Shown here: piece by piece, positions 15,289-24,093 of the stretch
Numbering within the stretch: the stretch's first letter is position 1
Layout of the letters: each line of letters begins with the position of its first letter
Made by a program: the position numbers and the translations under genes
Notes under the pieces: model-generated
Databases searched by the model: none
What the model saw: only the letters and a program-made list of their open reading frames with translations
Told to the model about the DNA's origin: nothing
Assembly: GCA_017528425.1 (NCBI GenBank)
Contig: JAFXOV010000058.1
Location: 1 to 47,155, forward strand
Source of the DNA: Elusimicrobiota bacterium
GTDB lineage: Bacteria; Elusimicrobiota; Endomicrobiia; Endomicrobiales; Endomicrobiaceae
DNA length: 47,155 nucleotides
Reading direction: 5' to 3'

Positions 15289-16462
15289 TTTTATCACCTA
15301 AAATAATAACACTGTTAACACCGCCGAAAGCAAGCGAGTCGGATAATGCAACATGTTTTTCAGTTTTAGTATTTTCAAGTACCGGCACAAAATTTATTTC
15401 TTCATCAAACTCTTTAAAGTTTGAAGCTTTCGGAATTTCTTTTTTGTTTAATGCAATTAAACTCAGTACCGCTTCTATTGCTCCCGCAGCACCCAACGTG
15501 TGACCGGTATGACTTTTAGATGCCATTACCGGAACATCTTTTAACAGTTCGTTAAACACTTTAGATTCGGTTAAATCGTTATCATGTGTTCCCGTACCGT
15601 GCGCATTTATAAATGCTATATCTTCCTTTTTTATACCGGCATCTTTCATTGCATGCATTACGGCATTTTTTAAACCGATACCGTCAGGTGCGGGTGTTGT
15701 GGGATGGTACCCGTCGCAACAGTTACCGTACCCCAAAACATAACCTGCCGGTTCCATATTTCTTTGTTTAAAAATTTCTTCTTTTTCCAAAACAAGTATT
15801 CCGCAACCTTCACCGATATTTATTCCGCCTCTGTTTTTGGAAAACGGACTGCACGGATTTTTACCTGCTATTAACAACTTTATAAAACCGGTATACGGAA
15901 TAATGTTAAGTTCGTCCGTACCGCCGCAAATTACAATATCGCACAAGTCTTGTTGTATCCATTGGCCTGCGATACCTATTGCATCGGTGGAAGATGCGCA
16001 TGCCGTTGTTATTGTGGCATGAAGGCCTGAAATTGATAAATATTTTTGTAATCTTTCACTGAGCGAATAACTGAAATAATCCACTAAATCCCAATATGAT
16101 GATACTTCATTTTTTTTGTATTGTTTATAAAAATCAAAACAGTTGAAAGAGGCATTTACGGATGTTCCTAATATGATACCTACTCTGTACTTTTGTAAAT
16201 CCTGTTTTGACAGTTTGGCTTGTTGTAATGCTTGTTCCACACAAGTTCTTACAAACAAAAAGCCGTAAGATTCGTCTTCTTTTTTTTGTGATAAAAGTTT
16301 TTCCGGTACAAGATAAACGGGATAATCGTTTTTATATGAACTTTCGAATCTGGTTGTAATATGTGTCGGTACACTTACTTTATTATAAATATTGTCGGAT
16401 ATTTCTTCCAATGTTGTGCCCAAACTGCACACACAAGACATTGAACTTATTATCGTTTTCAT
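15281..16462 (-). CDS. Beta-ketoacyl-ACP synthase (ApeO-like)
   Basis: A 393-residue condensing enzyme of the FabF type with a complete catalytic set: Cys155 (TTACASS), His288 (AHGTGT) and His321 (SHTGH), and a closing FGGVN. It would extend the polyene chain by decarboxylative condensation on the ACP. Its gene lies between the ACP and the Cys-less ketosynthase fusion, so it probably pairs with that protein in the way ApeO pairs with ApeC. The ATG overlaps the ACP stop (TAATG), implying coupled translation. Length is normal. Confidence 0.88.
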   Translation of the reverse strand: MKTIISSMSCVCSLGTTLEEISDNIYNKVSVPTHITTRFESSYKNDYPVYLVPEKLLSQKKEDESYGFLFVRTCVEQALQQAKLSKQDLQKYRVGIILGTSVNASFNCFDFYKQYKKNEVSSYWDLVDYFSYSLSERLQKYLSISGLHATITTACASSTDAIGIAGQWIQQDLCDIVICGGTDELNIIPYTGFIKLLIAGKNPCSPFSKNRGGINIGEGCGILVLEKEEIFKQRNMEPAGYVLGYGNCCDGYHPTTPAPDGIGLKNAVMHAMKDAGIKKEDIAFINAHGTGTHDNDLTESKVFNELLKDVPVMASKSHTGHTLGAAGAIEAVLSLIALNKKEIPKASNFKEFDEEINFVPVLENTKTEKHVALSDSLAFGGVNSVIILGDKNA

Positions 16463-16719
16463 TATTTTTTTCTGTTTTCTTCAATATGTTTTCTTAAAGT
16501 TTCAAATGTTTGAAAAACTTCTTTGCCTTGTTTCATATCTTCAATTGAAATATCGTAATTCTTTTTTAAAACCACAATAAGTTCTATGGCATCCAAACTG
16601 TCTAATCCTAATCCTTCAAAAAGAGGAGTGTCACCTGTAGTGCTGTCGATATCTATTCCTTCCAATTCTAAGTTTTGTTTCAATACTTTTTTTACATCTT
16701 CAAGTGAAGTTGGAATCAT
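16462..16719 (-). CDS. Acyl carrier protein (second ACP of the cluster)
   Basis: An 85-residue acyl carrier protein with the phosphopantetheine attachment Ser41 in GLGLDSLDAIEL. It carries the growing acyl chain for the ketosynthase encoded directly after it. It opens the second half of the cluster after a 149-bp gap. The start at 16719 has a GGAGAA site 9-10 nt upstream. Two different ACPs are typical for aryl-polyene clusters (ApeE and ApeF). Confidence 0.88.
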   Translation of the reverse strand: MIPTSLEDVKKVLKQNLELEGIDIDSTTGDTPLFEGLGLDSLDAIELIVVLKKNYDISIEDMKQGKEVFQTFETLRKHIEENRKK

Positions 16720-16868
16720 TGATATTATTCTCCTGTTTATTGTATGTTTCTTTAACCTAAATTATACAAAATTATAACTTGTTTTTTGTTGTCATTCCGA
16801 ACTTGATTCAGAATCTATAAAAAAATAAAAATTCCTGTTTGCTTCCAATCTTCTAATCTTCCAATCTT
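16720..16868. other. Gap inside the polyene cluster with palindromic and tandem repeats
   Basis: This 149-bp gap separates the acyltransferase from the second ACP. It holds copy 2 of the 32-nt palindromic repeat (16790-16821) and most of a tandem TTCYAATC array (16843-16874). On the minus strand two TATAAT-like boxes (16766-16761 and 16776-16771) lie before the ACP, so a second promoter is possible, but neither has a convincing -35. Confidence 0.5.
16790..16821 (-). repeat. Palindromic 32-nt repeat, copy 2
   Basis: Reads on the minus strand as the same 32-nt element found at 10220-10251, 29 of 32 bases identical. Stem positions 14 and 22 change from G-C to A-T together and position 12 changes to a tolerated T-G pair, so the hairpin is preserved. 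It sits between the two halves of the polyene cluster, where it could slow or end transcription. Confidence 0.75.
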
Positions 16869-16874
16869 CTAATC
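16843..16874 (+). repeat. Four tandem copies of TTCYAATC
   Basis: TTCCAATC and TTCTAATC alternate, four units of eight bases, over the stop codon of the acyltransferase gene. Units of eight bases can slip during replication and would shift the reading frame past the present stop, but only the last two residues of the protein lie inside the array. Confidence 0.7.
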
Positions 16875-17780
16875 TTCTGTCTTTTTGTCGTTCCCTTCCC
16901 ACATATCATACATATTAAAAAATTGGTACGGGTACTGTTTAGTAAACTGTTCCAATGCATTAACAAACTTTTCGGCATACTCTTTATAATTTGTTATTTT
17001 TGCACCGTTATCTTCAACAACAAAATTATCTAAAATCATTGAATCAAATTTTCCGTTACTTTTTGTAGGAAAAAACACTATAACTATCGGCGTTTGTGTA
17101 ATGGAAGCAATTCTGTATATTGTTCCCGGAACATTTATACTGTGTCCCAAAAAGTTTACCGATATTTCGTTCTTTTGTGAACCGAATGTTCTGTCACCCA
17201 TAACACAAACTATGGATTTTTTTTGCAGTACGGACAACATTTCCACGGTTCCGCCGTAAGGGCCTGTAGGATCTATAAACTTTATATTTTGTTTTCTGTT
17301 ACCATGCTCGTAAACTTGTTTATCCACATCTTCTTTAACCCGTTTATATAAAACATATTTGTCTGCTTTTATAAAATCAAATGCCGCCATTGCACTTTGC
17401 CAGGCACCGCAATGCGCCGTTATAAATATAAGGCCTTTTCCTTGGTTGTATAAGTCGGTACACAAATCTCTGTCTTGTTGCGATGACAAAATTTCTATTT
17501 TACCTAAAATACCGAACACCGCTTTATCCACCAACGTTTTACCGAACGATAAAAACAGTTTATAACAATGCCAAAATTTTGAAAAAAAGTTCGGTCTTCC
17601 AAACCGTTTTTCTATGTAGGGATATGCTTTTCTTCTGAATTTCGGAACTATCGCATAAGAAGCAACAACAAAATACAGTAACAAATAAGCACAGTACCTG
17701 CCGCCTGTTTTTATTAAGAAATAAAATATTTTATGTTTGAAAGAAGAAGCAACACTTGCTCCCGTCCAATTATCTGCCAC
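16869..17780 (-). CDS. Lysophospholipid/lauroyl-type acyltransferase
   Basis: A 303-residue membrane-associated acyltransferase of the HtrB/LpxL-like superfamily. An N-terminal hydrophobic segment (about 30-48) is followed by the catalytic region: TAHCGAW at 121-127 (His123, the usual HxGxW form) and MGDR near 195. These enzymes move acyl chains onto lipid acceptors at the inner membrane. In aryl-polyene clusters an acyltransferase of this type is thought to help place the polyene on its lipid anchor. The start is a GTG at 17780 with an AGGAGAGG site; it overlaps the upstream glycosyltransferase by 11 bp. The stop lies inside a tandem repeat. Confidence 0.82.
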   Translation of the reverse strand: MADNWTGASVASSFKHKIFYFLIKTGGRYCAYLLLYFVVASYAIVPKFRRKAYPYIEKRFGRPNFFSKFWHCYKLFLSFGKTLVDKAVFGILGKIEILSSQQDRDLCTDLYNQGKGLIFITAHCGAWQSAMAAFDFIKADKYVLYKRVKEDVDKQVYEHGNRKQNIKFIDPTGPYGGTVEMLSVLQKKSIVCVMGDRTFGSQKNEISVNFLGHSINVPGTIYRIASITQTPIVIVFFPTKSNGKFDSMILDNFVVEDNGAKITNYKEYAEKFVNALEQFTKQYPYQFFNMYDMWEGNDKKTED

Positions 17781-18924
17781 TTAAAATTAAACCTCTCCTG
17801 ACAATTTTACCTATAAAAAAAACTATTATTCCCACCAACACCGCAAATACAGGTGCTACCACAAGCGACCCCAATATCCATTCCCAAATTCGTTGCGGTG
17901 CCTGATATCCCAAAGTAGTTAAATTAAATTCAGTTAACCATTTCCCGTGTCTGATAAAAAACCCGACTTCTATTGCTATTGCAGGAACAAACGGCGGCAT
18001 AGCAAGTTTATCCAAACTTAAACATATTGCTCTGTTCAAATTGAAGTATCCCATACCGAATAACAATATCATTGTTCTTATTCCCGGTAAAGCGATACTT
18101 CCCCAAAACACTGCCCACACTGTACTTACGGCAAGATTGTACGGACTTTTGTTTTTTTTAAGTTCCGCTTTTACAACTTTAAACGGATTCAACGATACAA
18201 CCTGATTATCTTTGTTAACTATATATTTTTTGTGCGGGTATGGTATCATTGCTCTTACGGTTAACTTGGTATTTAAAATCGATAACCTTAAATTATCCTG
18301 GAACTTTTTAAAATGGCTGACTCTTTCCCTGCCTTTATGGTACTTTACTTTTACATCGGCTTCTTTTACATCAAAACCCGCCCATATTGACTTTATAATA
18401 ACTTCAACTTCGAAAGAGTACCTTTTATCGTGAAACTTTAAATAATCGAATATTATTAACGGATAAACTCTTAACCCGCTTTGAATATCACCGACTTTTT
18501 TACCTGTTTGAACTCTTGCCCAAAAACCGGAAAATTCTCTGCCGAACTTTGACGAGCCGGGCACGTTTTCCGTATTAAAATTTCTGTAACCTATAACTAT
18601 CGACTTATCGTTTTGTTCGGCAATTTCGCTTAACTTAAAAAGGTCTTCGGCATAATGTTGGTTGTCGGCATCTATAGTTAAAAGGTGTGTAAAACCGTTT
18701 TCTTTGGCATATTTTGCTGCTGTTAAAATGGCTTGTCCTTTACCTTGATTTTTTTCGTGAGTGATACAGTTTACATTTAAGTCGGATATAACTTGTTTTG
18801 AATTGTCTGTACTGCCGTCATCAACAACCAAAATATCAACAAAATATTTTTTTACATCTTCTATTACCGTCGGTAAAGTTTTTGAATGGTTATATAAGGG
18901 AACTGCGACCAAGGGTTTATACAT
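17770..18924 (-). CDS. Family 2 glycosyltransferase fused to a DUF2062 membrane domain
   Basis: A 384-residue protein. Residues 1 to about 220 are a GT-A glycosyltransferase of family 2 with VVDDGSTD (Asp35, Asp36) and a DAD metal-binding motif near residue 86. Residues about 260-384 are the DUF2062 domain with three or so membrane helices. This GT2-DUF2062 pairing is common in lipid-sugar loci and matches the ApeJ-like glycosyltransferase role in polyene clusters, probably adding a sugar to the head or the lipid anchor. I choose the ATG at 18924 (MYKPLVAVPLYNH), which fits the family start; an ATG at 18951 would add nine residues. It overlaps or abuts both neighbours. Confidence 0.85.
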   Translation of the reverse strand: MYKPLVAVPLYNHSKTLPTVIEDVKKYFVDILVVDDGSTDNSKQVISDLNVNCITHEKNQGKGQAILTAAKYAKENGFTHLLTIDADNQHYAEDLFKLSEIAEQNDKSIVIGYRNFNTENVPGSSKFGREFSGFWARVQTGKKVGDIQSGLRVYPLIIFDYLKFHDKRYSFEVEVIIKSIWAGFDVKEADVKVKYHKGRERVSHFKKFQDNLRLSILNTKLTVRAMIPYPHKKYIVNKDNQVVSLNPFKVVKAELKKNKSPYNLAVSTVWAVFWGSIALPGIRTMILLFGMGYFNLNRAICLSLDKLAMPPFVPAIAIEVGFFIRHGKWLTEFNLTTLGYQAPQRIWEWILGSLVVAPVFAVLVGIIVFFIGKIVRRGLILSGR

Positions 18925-18926
18925 AT

Positions 18927-19391
18927 TTATTTTATTAATCCTTGTTGCCATTTCTTACAGAATTCTTCGTAAAATTTCGGCTTTACCAAAACAAGATTTT
19001 TGTCTTTATCCGTCATCATTTGAATTGTGTATGCTCTTGTGGCCAACTTGTTATCGCTTGAATATATTTCGTACTCAAAATCAAGACGCGGTGCTTCATT
19101 CCAATGAAGTATGGCTTTTACGGTGTACTCTTTATTAAATTCCAACGGTGCAATATAATCAATAAAAAATCTTTTTATCGGTATAATAACACCACTGTCG
19201 GCAAATTCAGTGTAACCGATACCGTATTTTATACCCATTGCAACTCTGGCATCTTCAAAAAAACTTGCATAGTTACCGTGCCACATAACATTTAACGGAT
19301 CAAGTTCATCGAAACGAACTTTTCTTTTAACTTCGCAGGTTAACGGTTTGGGATCACCGGTTTTTGTTTTAAAAAATTCTTTTGTCAGCAT
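18927..19391 (-). CDS. 4-hydroxybenzoyl-CoA-type thioesterase
   Basis: A 154-residue hot-dog thioesterase. The signature region reads DELDPLNVMWHGNYASFFED with Asp31 and His38, the D-x(6)-H-x-x-Y pattern of the 4HBT family. Aryl-polyene clusters carry one such enzyme (ApeK) that is thought to release or proofread acyl chains on the ACP. The gene sits 3 bp behind the small dehydratase gene and ends next to the glycosyltransferase. Length is normal for the family. Confidence 0.85.
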   Translation of the reverse strand: MLTKEFFKTKTGDPKPLTCEVKRKVRFDELDPLNVMWHGNYASFFEDARVAMGIKYGIGYTEFADSGVIIPIKRFFIDYIAPLEFNKEYTVKAILHWNEAPRLDFEYEIYSSDNKLATRAYTIQMMTDKDKNLVLVKPKFYEEFCKKWQQGLIK

Positions 19392-19394
19392 AAT

Positions 19395-19730
19395 TTATTC
19401 CACTATTATTTGAAAATTAGATATTACTTTTTCATCTTTTTTTATAGATATATCGTAAAAAGTTTCTTTATCAACATAAGTTAAGTTTACGGTTTCTTTC
19501 GGGAAAATCGGAGATACGAACTTCGCTTTTTTTACCGTTTTTAGTTTAACTTCTTTTTTTAACGCTTTGGATAAAACAAATATTGCAAGTTCCACCTGTA
19601 CAACTGCCGGCAACAACTGTTGTTGCGGGAAATGACCTTTAAAAGCAACAAAGTCTTCCGGGAAAGTAAATGTTGCACCGTTATCTGCAGGTTTATAAAT
19701 TCTTTCTATATCTTCAATTACCGAGTTCAT
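19395..19730 (-). CDS. Small hot-dog dehydratase (ApeI/FabZ-like)
   Basis: A 111-residue hot-dog protein with KGHFPQQQLLPAVVQVELA, resembling the FabZ motif GHFPxxPxxPGVxxxE, with His33 as the likely catalytic residue. It would remove water from 3-hydroxyacyl-ACP to form the conjugated double bonds. I start it at the ATG at 19730, which has a GGAG site 6-7 nt upstream; the frame from 19763 lies wholly inside the exporter gene. It overlaps the exporter 3' end by 17 bp. The cluster has a second dehydratase domain fused to an acyltransferase at 22957-24093. Confidence 0.82.
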   Translation of the reverse strand: MNSVIEDIERIYKPADNGATFTFPEDFVAFKGHFPQQQLLPAVVQVELAIFVLSKALKKEVKLKTVKKAKFVSPIFPKETVNLTYVDKETFYDISIKKDEKVISNFQIIVE

Positions 19731-22371
19731 TTTGGCTCCAAAAAGATATTGTTTTATCTTCATTATTATATAAAATTTTGCTGTCTTGCATACTACTGAT
19801 TAAATAATCTTTATGAAACAAGAAAGTGATATAAAATCTTGATAACTTGTCAGCTGTTGTTTTAGGTAAAAATTTTATTTTGTAATGTGTGTTTACGGTA
19901 TCACAAGTGAGTGTGGTATCCAACATTTTTGTCCCAAGCTCGTTTAATGTAATTACCCTGTACTCTTTATCGCTTATTTTATTTATTGCCGCAGTAAAAA
20001 ACAGTTTATCATCCATTTCGCCTTGATAATATTGGGTTTCTATTGCCTGTATATTTTGTTCGGTATTAACACTGTTTGTTTTCGGTACGGAAGAACAACC
20101 TATAAGAAAAGCCGTTAAAAATATCGGCAAAATTTTTGTTACTTTTTTTATTATGTTAGGCATAACATATACACTTACAAAACCGGAAACTATTATTCCG
20201 ACACTTAAAGCAAACCCCATTGAGAACAATACCGTATGGTTTGCAAATATGAGTGAACCGAATCCTGCCAAACTCGACAATGCTGCCACCACTACCGCCA
20301 TAGAAGGGTACAATGTTTTGGATTTTGTGTATTGGTGCACTATAAAAATAACATAATCCACCGATAACCCTATAATTAAAGGTAAACAAAACAACGAAAA
20401 CAAGTTCAATTTTACTGAAAATACAGAACTTAAAATTATAAATGTGCTTACAGATACAAGTATCGGAATAAACGAAACCAATGCAAGTTTAATATTTTTG
20501 AAACTGAACGTTAATAAGAAAAAGTCCAACAACAAAATAAACAAGGTGACAAAAAATATTGTTTTAATTGTTTTGTCGGACAGTGCATGTTGCAACTCTT
20601 TTTGTGAAAGTAAAACAATGTTTTTGTTATCTTTAAATTCCTGCGGCAAAGTAAAACCATCATCAACAAAATGTATCATATACTCTTTATTTTTAAATTT
20701 TATAAACGGATTATACATTGTTGTAATATCGAACTCTTTAACATTTTCCCCCTGTGCCGTTTCCAAAAAGTTATAGAACTTGTTAAAGATACTTGTATCT
20801 ATACCGTACTGTTCGTAAAAAGAATTTATCTCTTTTTTAATTTCCGAAATTCTTTCTCTGTTCCAAAACTGTTTCCACCTGTTAAGATTTTGTTCTTCTT
20901 GTTCTTTTGAAGAAATGAAATTAAGGATATCGAAATTCGATATTTTGTTGCTTAAGGACAATATTTCTTCTTTTGTTTCCCCGCCTACAAACAACATGGA
21001 TTTTGTGTCGGTATCGTATCCGACAAACTCGTCAAACAGTTTTCTGTCCTGCAAACATTGTTTTGATACACTGTTTAACGATTCCAACGAAAAATCCGTT
21101 TTTATAAACTTTAAACTTATTAATCCTAAACAAACAATTAAGATAATAAGAATTATTGAAAATTTACAGTTTATACTTTCAGGCAACTTTATTTCTGTCG
21201 TTTGTTTGTTTTGTACTTTATAGAAAATAGGTGCCAAGAGTATCGCAATTAATACCGCATATATTAACCCGAACACCGCAAAGTACGCCAACTGTTTGAA
21301 CAATATAATGTCACAGAAATATAAAACAAGAAACGACATTATTGATGTTAGTCCGCTCAACATTATAGGTTTTGAAACTTTTTTTAATATTTCCGATTTT
21401 TTTATACCTTTGTTCGAAGATTTGAATGAATAATAAACATATACACTGTAATCCACGGCAAGTCCCATAAGTATGGAACCGAACCCCAACGTTATACCGG
21501 ACAAAAATCCGAACTTTAAAAATGTAAATGCCGCAGACGGTATTAAAACAAGTAACGGAACGGTATAAACAAATATTGCATATTTATCTTTAACCAACAC
21601 AACAAAAACCAAAAATATAAGCAGTATTGAAATGATTAAAATCTTTTTTACGTCGTTAACTATGATACTGTTATTTTCCTGAGTGTATCTTGCAGCGCCT
21701 AACGAAAAAACTCTGCAATCTTGCGGTAACGAACCGTTTATATCTTTTATGTAATTTATTATTTTGTCTGCCTGAGATCTGTCGAACTCGTTATTGTTTG
21801 TGTTGTACAACAGTAAAGCCGTATTGTTTTTATCGTCGGTAAAGTATCCGTTTGTAAAATCAAGATTTTGCCCCGCAAAGTTAAGTTTCTTAAAATTTTC
21901 AAGTATAACGGGCACAATTCCTATGGGATCTGAAGGAATAATATCTTTAAAAAAGTTTCCTTCCGGTGAAAACAAAAGCATAACATTGTTTTCGTTTGTT
22001 TCCTGCAAACTTTCTTTTGTCATTAAACTTTCAACTTGTTCCTGTAACTGCTGCGTCCACAAGTAAGGAAGATTGTAGTAATACGATAAAATAAAATCTT
22101 TATCTGTTTTTTGGCTTTCTGAAATTTGCGGACAATCTTTCAATTTATCTTTTACTGTTTCCACCGCTGAATTTAGTGTGTCCGTATCCGGTGCACTTAC
22201 AACAACGAAAAGTTTGTTTGAAAAAGGTGTTTGTTGCAACAGTTCGATTTGGTCGGCCAAAGATGACGGTACCATCACCAAAATGTTTTCCTGATACTTT
22301 ATTTTGGCAAACAAGAACGCGGACACACAAAAAAACAAGATAAACAAAATTAATATAATTTTATTTTTCAT
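19714..22371 (-). CDS. MMPL/RND-type exporter with a C-terminal lipoprotein domain
   Basis: An 885-residue protein. Residues 1 to about 735 form an MMPL exporter: one N-terminal helix, a large periplasmic loop, a block of about five helices (about 235-390), a second single helix and loop, and a second block (about 625-735) with the Asp-Tyr motif LSVDYVIF. Such exporters move aryl-polyene lipids to the outer membrane. The rest of the protein starts with a Lys-rich stretch, a hydrophobic run and a lipobox, LIGCSS with Cys759, followed by about 125 residues like the DUF3261 lipoprotein of these clusters. This is normally a separate gene. An internal ATG at 20163 (M737) could give it separately. 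The gene overlaps the LolA-like gene by 11 bp. Confidence 0.85.
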   Translation of the reverse strand: MKNKIILILFILFFCVSAFLFAKIKYQENILVMVPSSLADQIELLQQTPFSNKLFVVVSAPDTDTLNSAVETVKDKLKDCPQISESQKTDKDFILSYYYNLPYLWTQQLQEQVESLMTKESLQETNENNVMLLFSPEGNFFKDIIPSDPIGIVPVILENFKKLNFAGQNLDFTNGYFTDDKNNTALLLYNTNNNEFDRSQADKIINYIKDINGSLPQDCRVFSLGAARYTQENNSIIVNDVKKILIISILLIFLVFVVLVKDKYAIFVYTVPLLVLIPSAAFTFLKFGFLSGITLGFGSILMGLAVDYSVYVYYSFKSSNKGIKKSEILKKVSKPIMLSGLTSIMSFLVLYFCDIILFKQLAYFAVFGLIYAVLIAILLAPIFYKVQNKQTTEIKLPESINCKFSIILIILIVCLGLISLKFIKTDFSLESLNSVSKQCLQDRKLFDEFVGYDTDTKSMLFVGGETKEEILSLSNKISNFDILNFISSKEQEEQNLNRWKQFWNRERISEIKKEINSFYEQYGIDTSIFNKFYNFLETAQGENVKEFDITTMYNPFIKFKNKEYMIHFVDDGFTLPQEFKDNKNIVLLSQKELQHALSDKTIKTIFFVTLFILLLDFFLLTFSFKNIKLALVSFIPILVSVSTFIILSSVFSVKLNLFSLFCLPLIIGLSVDYVIFIVHQYTKSKTLYPSMAVVVAALSSLAGFGSLIFANHTVLFSMGFALSVGIIVSGFVSVYVMPNIIKKVTKILPIFLTAFLIGCSSVPKTNSVNTEQNIQAIETQYYQGEMDDKLFFTAAINKISDKEYRVITLNELGTKMLDTTLTCDTVNTHYKIKFLPKTTADKLSRFYITFLFHKDYLISSMQDSKILYNNEDKTISFWSQNELGN

Positions 22372-22954
22372 TAAGTATATCTCTAAGGTTTGACGGAATA
22401 TCCGTATTTGTTAAAGAATTACTGAATTTTATTATGGTATTGTCACCGGATTTATCTATTATGTCCACTTCGGTAACAACGGAATTTTCCAAATCGAAAG
22501 AAAGTTTTATTTTTTCCAATGTATTGCCTTTAACATTTTTTTTAGGATAAAGTTCCAAACTGTTTTCCGACTCTTGTACATTATAAACTTTCGAAATTTT
22601 TTCCATATCCATAGACAAGAACATATAGATAAGTTCAACCATTCTTTTGGCATAAGTTTGTTTTGTTATATCTTCAACTTTTTTCTTCGAACCGATATAT
22701 TTCCATGAGTATACTTTTGAATCTTCCAACAGGTATCCGGAAACAAAAGGACTGTCATAAGACCAATACAAAAAGCCGGAATTTTTGAAATAGAAGTGAC
22801 CTTTACTTATTAAAGGTTTTTGTGCAATGGACAACTGTTTTTCCATAACAAAATCGCTGCTGATACTTTCTACTTTTGAAAAGTTGTCTGTTTGGAAAGA
22901 GTAAGAAGATACTGCCAATAAAAAAATTGTTAAACAAATTAAAATGTATTTCAT
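22361..22954 (-). CDS. LolA-like periplasmic lipid/lipoprotein carrier
   Basis: A 197-residue protein with a cleavable signal peptide (about 1-19, ending SYSF) and the fold pattern of LolA: an open beta-barrel with alternating hydrophobic strands, for example SKGHFYFKNSGFLYWSY around residues 50-66. LolA relatives in aryl-polyene clusters (ApeL role) are thought to carry the product through the periplasm from the exporter to the outer membrane. The gene lies directly before and overlaps the exporter gene, which supports that job. It starts 2 bp behind the acyltransferase-dehydratase gene. Confidence 0.83.
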   Translation of the reverse strand: MKYILICLTIFLLAVSSYSFQTDNFSKVESISSDFVMEKQLSIAQKPLISKGHFYFKNSGFLYWSYDSPFVSGYLLEDSKVYSWKYIGSKKKVEDITKQTYAKRMVELIYMFLSMDMEKISKVYNVQESENSLELYPKKNVKGNTLEKIKLSFDLENSVVTEVDIIDKSGDNTIIKFSNSLTNTDIPSNLRDILNEK

Positions 22955-22956
22955 TT

Positions 22957-24093
22957 TCAGTCAAAACAATATATTCTTATTTCACCTTCACACAACAAGG
23001 TACCATTTTGGTTAAACAGTTTACCTTGTGCAATGTGTGTTTGTGCTATAAAATCCACTATATTTATGTGACATTCCAATATATCACCGCATTTTGCATC
23101 CGCAAAAAAAGTAATGTTTTTTAACATAACCAAAAAACCTTTTTGTGTGGGTTTATTTTTTTGTTTACTGTCAAAAGCATTTGATGCCGCAAGTGCCTGT
23201 GCCATTATTTCTATTTGTGCGGATCTTTTCAACACATTATTTTTATCCAAGAATATGTTGTCGGGCTTTATTTCAAAAGATGTTCTTGCAAAGTCACCGT
23301 TTACTTCGAGTACTTTGTCTACAAGCAACATAGGAGGCCTGTGCAACATTAATTTCGTTATATTAATTCCTTCTCCGCTTTGTTTTGCCATTTCTTCAGC
23401 AATGAGTTGTCTTGTTTTTCTTGTAATATCCAACACTTGTTCTTCGTCAGGTACAACAATTTTGTTCATAACCGTTATTTTTACATCACAAGATCTTACT
23501 ATTACGGAATTTTTCTTTATTGTTTTATCCAACCCTTTAACACAAACAGGAAGTACCGGAACACCAAGTTTCTGTGCTATTAAAAAAGCACCTTTATGAA
23601 ACCTTTTAACCGTTCCGTCTTCGCTTCTTGTTCCTTCCGGAAAAACTATAACTTTTAAATTTTTATCGAATGCTTTTTGAACCAACGAACATAATTCTTC
23701 GAAACTTGTATTTTCATCGAAAATAACATTTCCTGCGGCTTTTAAATATTTGTTCATTAAGGGAATTCTTGTAGGCCAACCTTTACTTAAAAAAACGGCA
23801 TCTTTGAAGTTTACACTGCTGAATACGACTATATCCAATATCGAACTGTGATTTGCCACTACCACGCACGGACCGTCTGTATTTTTTTCTTTAAATTCAA
23901 CAACAAAACTTTTACTGATAAATTTTACAACGGTCATCACAAACTTTGAAAGCTTATAAAATTCTTTTCTGACATAATTTTCTTCGAACTTTTTTAAAAC
24001 ACAAAACGGATAATAACATATCAAACAAAGTCCGAATATGCCGAAAGCGATAAACCCGATGACCGCTACAAAAATATCTTTAACAAAACTCAT
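22957..24093 (-). CDS. Fusion of a PlsC-type acyltransferase and a FabA/FabZ-like dehydratase
   Basis: A 378-residue protein. Residues 1 to about 235 form a 1-acylglycerol-phosphate acyltransferase: an N-terminal membrane helix (about 10-30), NHSSILD with His82 and Asp87, and FPEGTRS with Glu153. Residues about 240-378 are a hot-dog dehydratase opening with LHRPPMLL (His251 catalytic) and IEIMAQALA, like ApeP. The fused protein could both help anchor the polyene to a lipid and make double bonds. In well-known clusters these are separate genes. The ATG abuts the ACP stop without a gap. Confidence 0.85.
   Translation of the reverse strand: MSFVKDIFVAVIGFIAFGIFGLCLICYYPFCVLKKFEENYVRKEFYKLSKFVMTVVKFISKSFVVEFKEKNTDGPCVVVANHSSILDIVVFSSVNFKDAVFLSKGWPTRIPLMNKYLKAAGNVIFDENTSFEELCSLVQKAFDKNLKVIVFPEGTRSEDGTVKRFHKGAFLIAQKLGVPVLPVCVKGLDKTIKKNSVIVRSCDVKITVMNKIVVPDEEQVLDITRKTRQLIAEEMAKQSGEGINITKLMLHRPPMLLVDKVLEVNGDFARTSFEIKPDNIFLDKNNVLKRSAQIEIMAQALAASNAFDSKQKNKPTQKGFLVMLKNITFFADAKCGDILECHINIVDFIAQTHIAQGKLFNQNGTLLCEGEIRIYCFD

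Noticed and set aside
19731-19763. Upstream start for the small dehydratase
   Set aside because: The ATG at 19730 has a strong GGAG site and fits the family length; the longer form lies inside the exporter 3' end.
20156-20389. Overlapping frames on both strands inside the exporter gene
   Set aside because: They are shadows of the long exporter frame; the exporter has clear membrane segments and motifs throughout.
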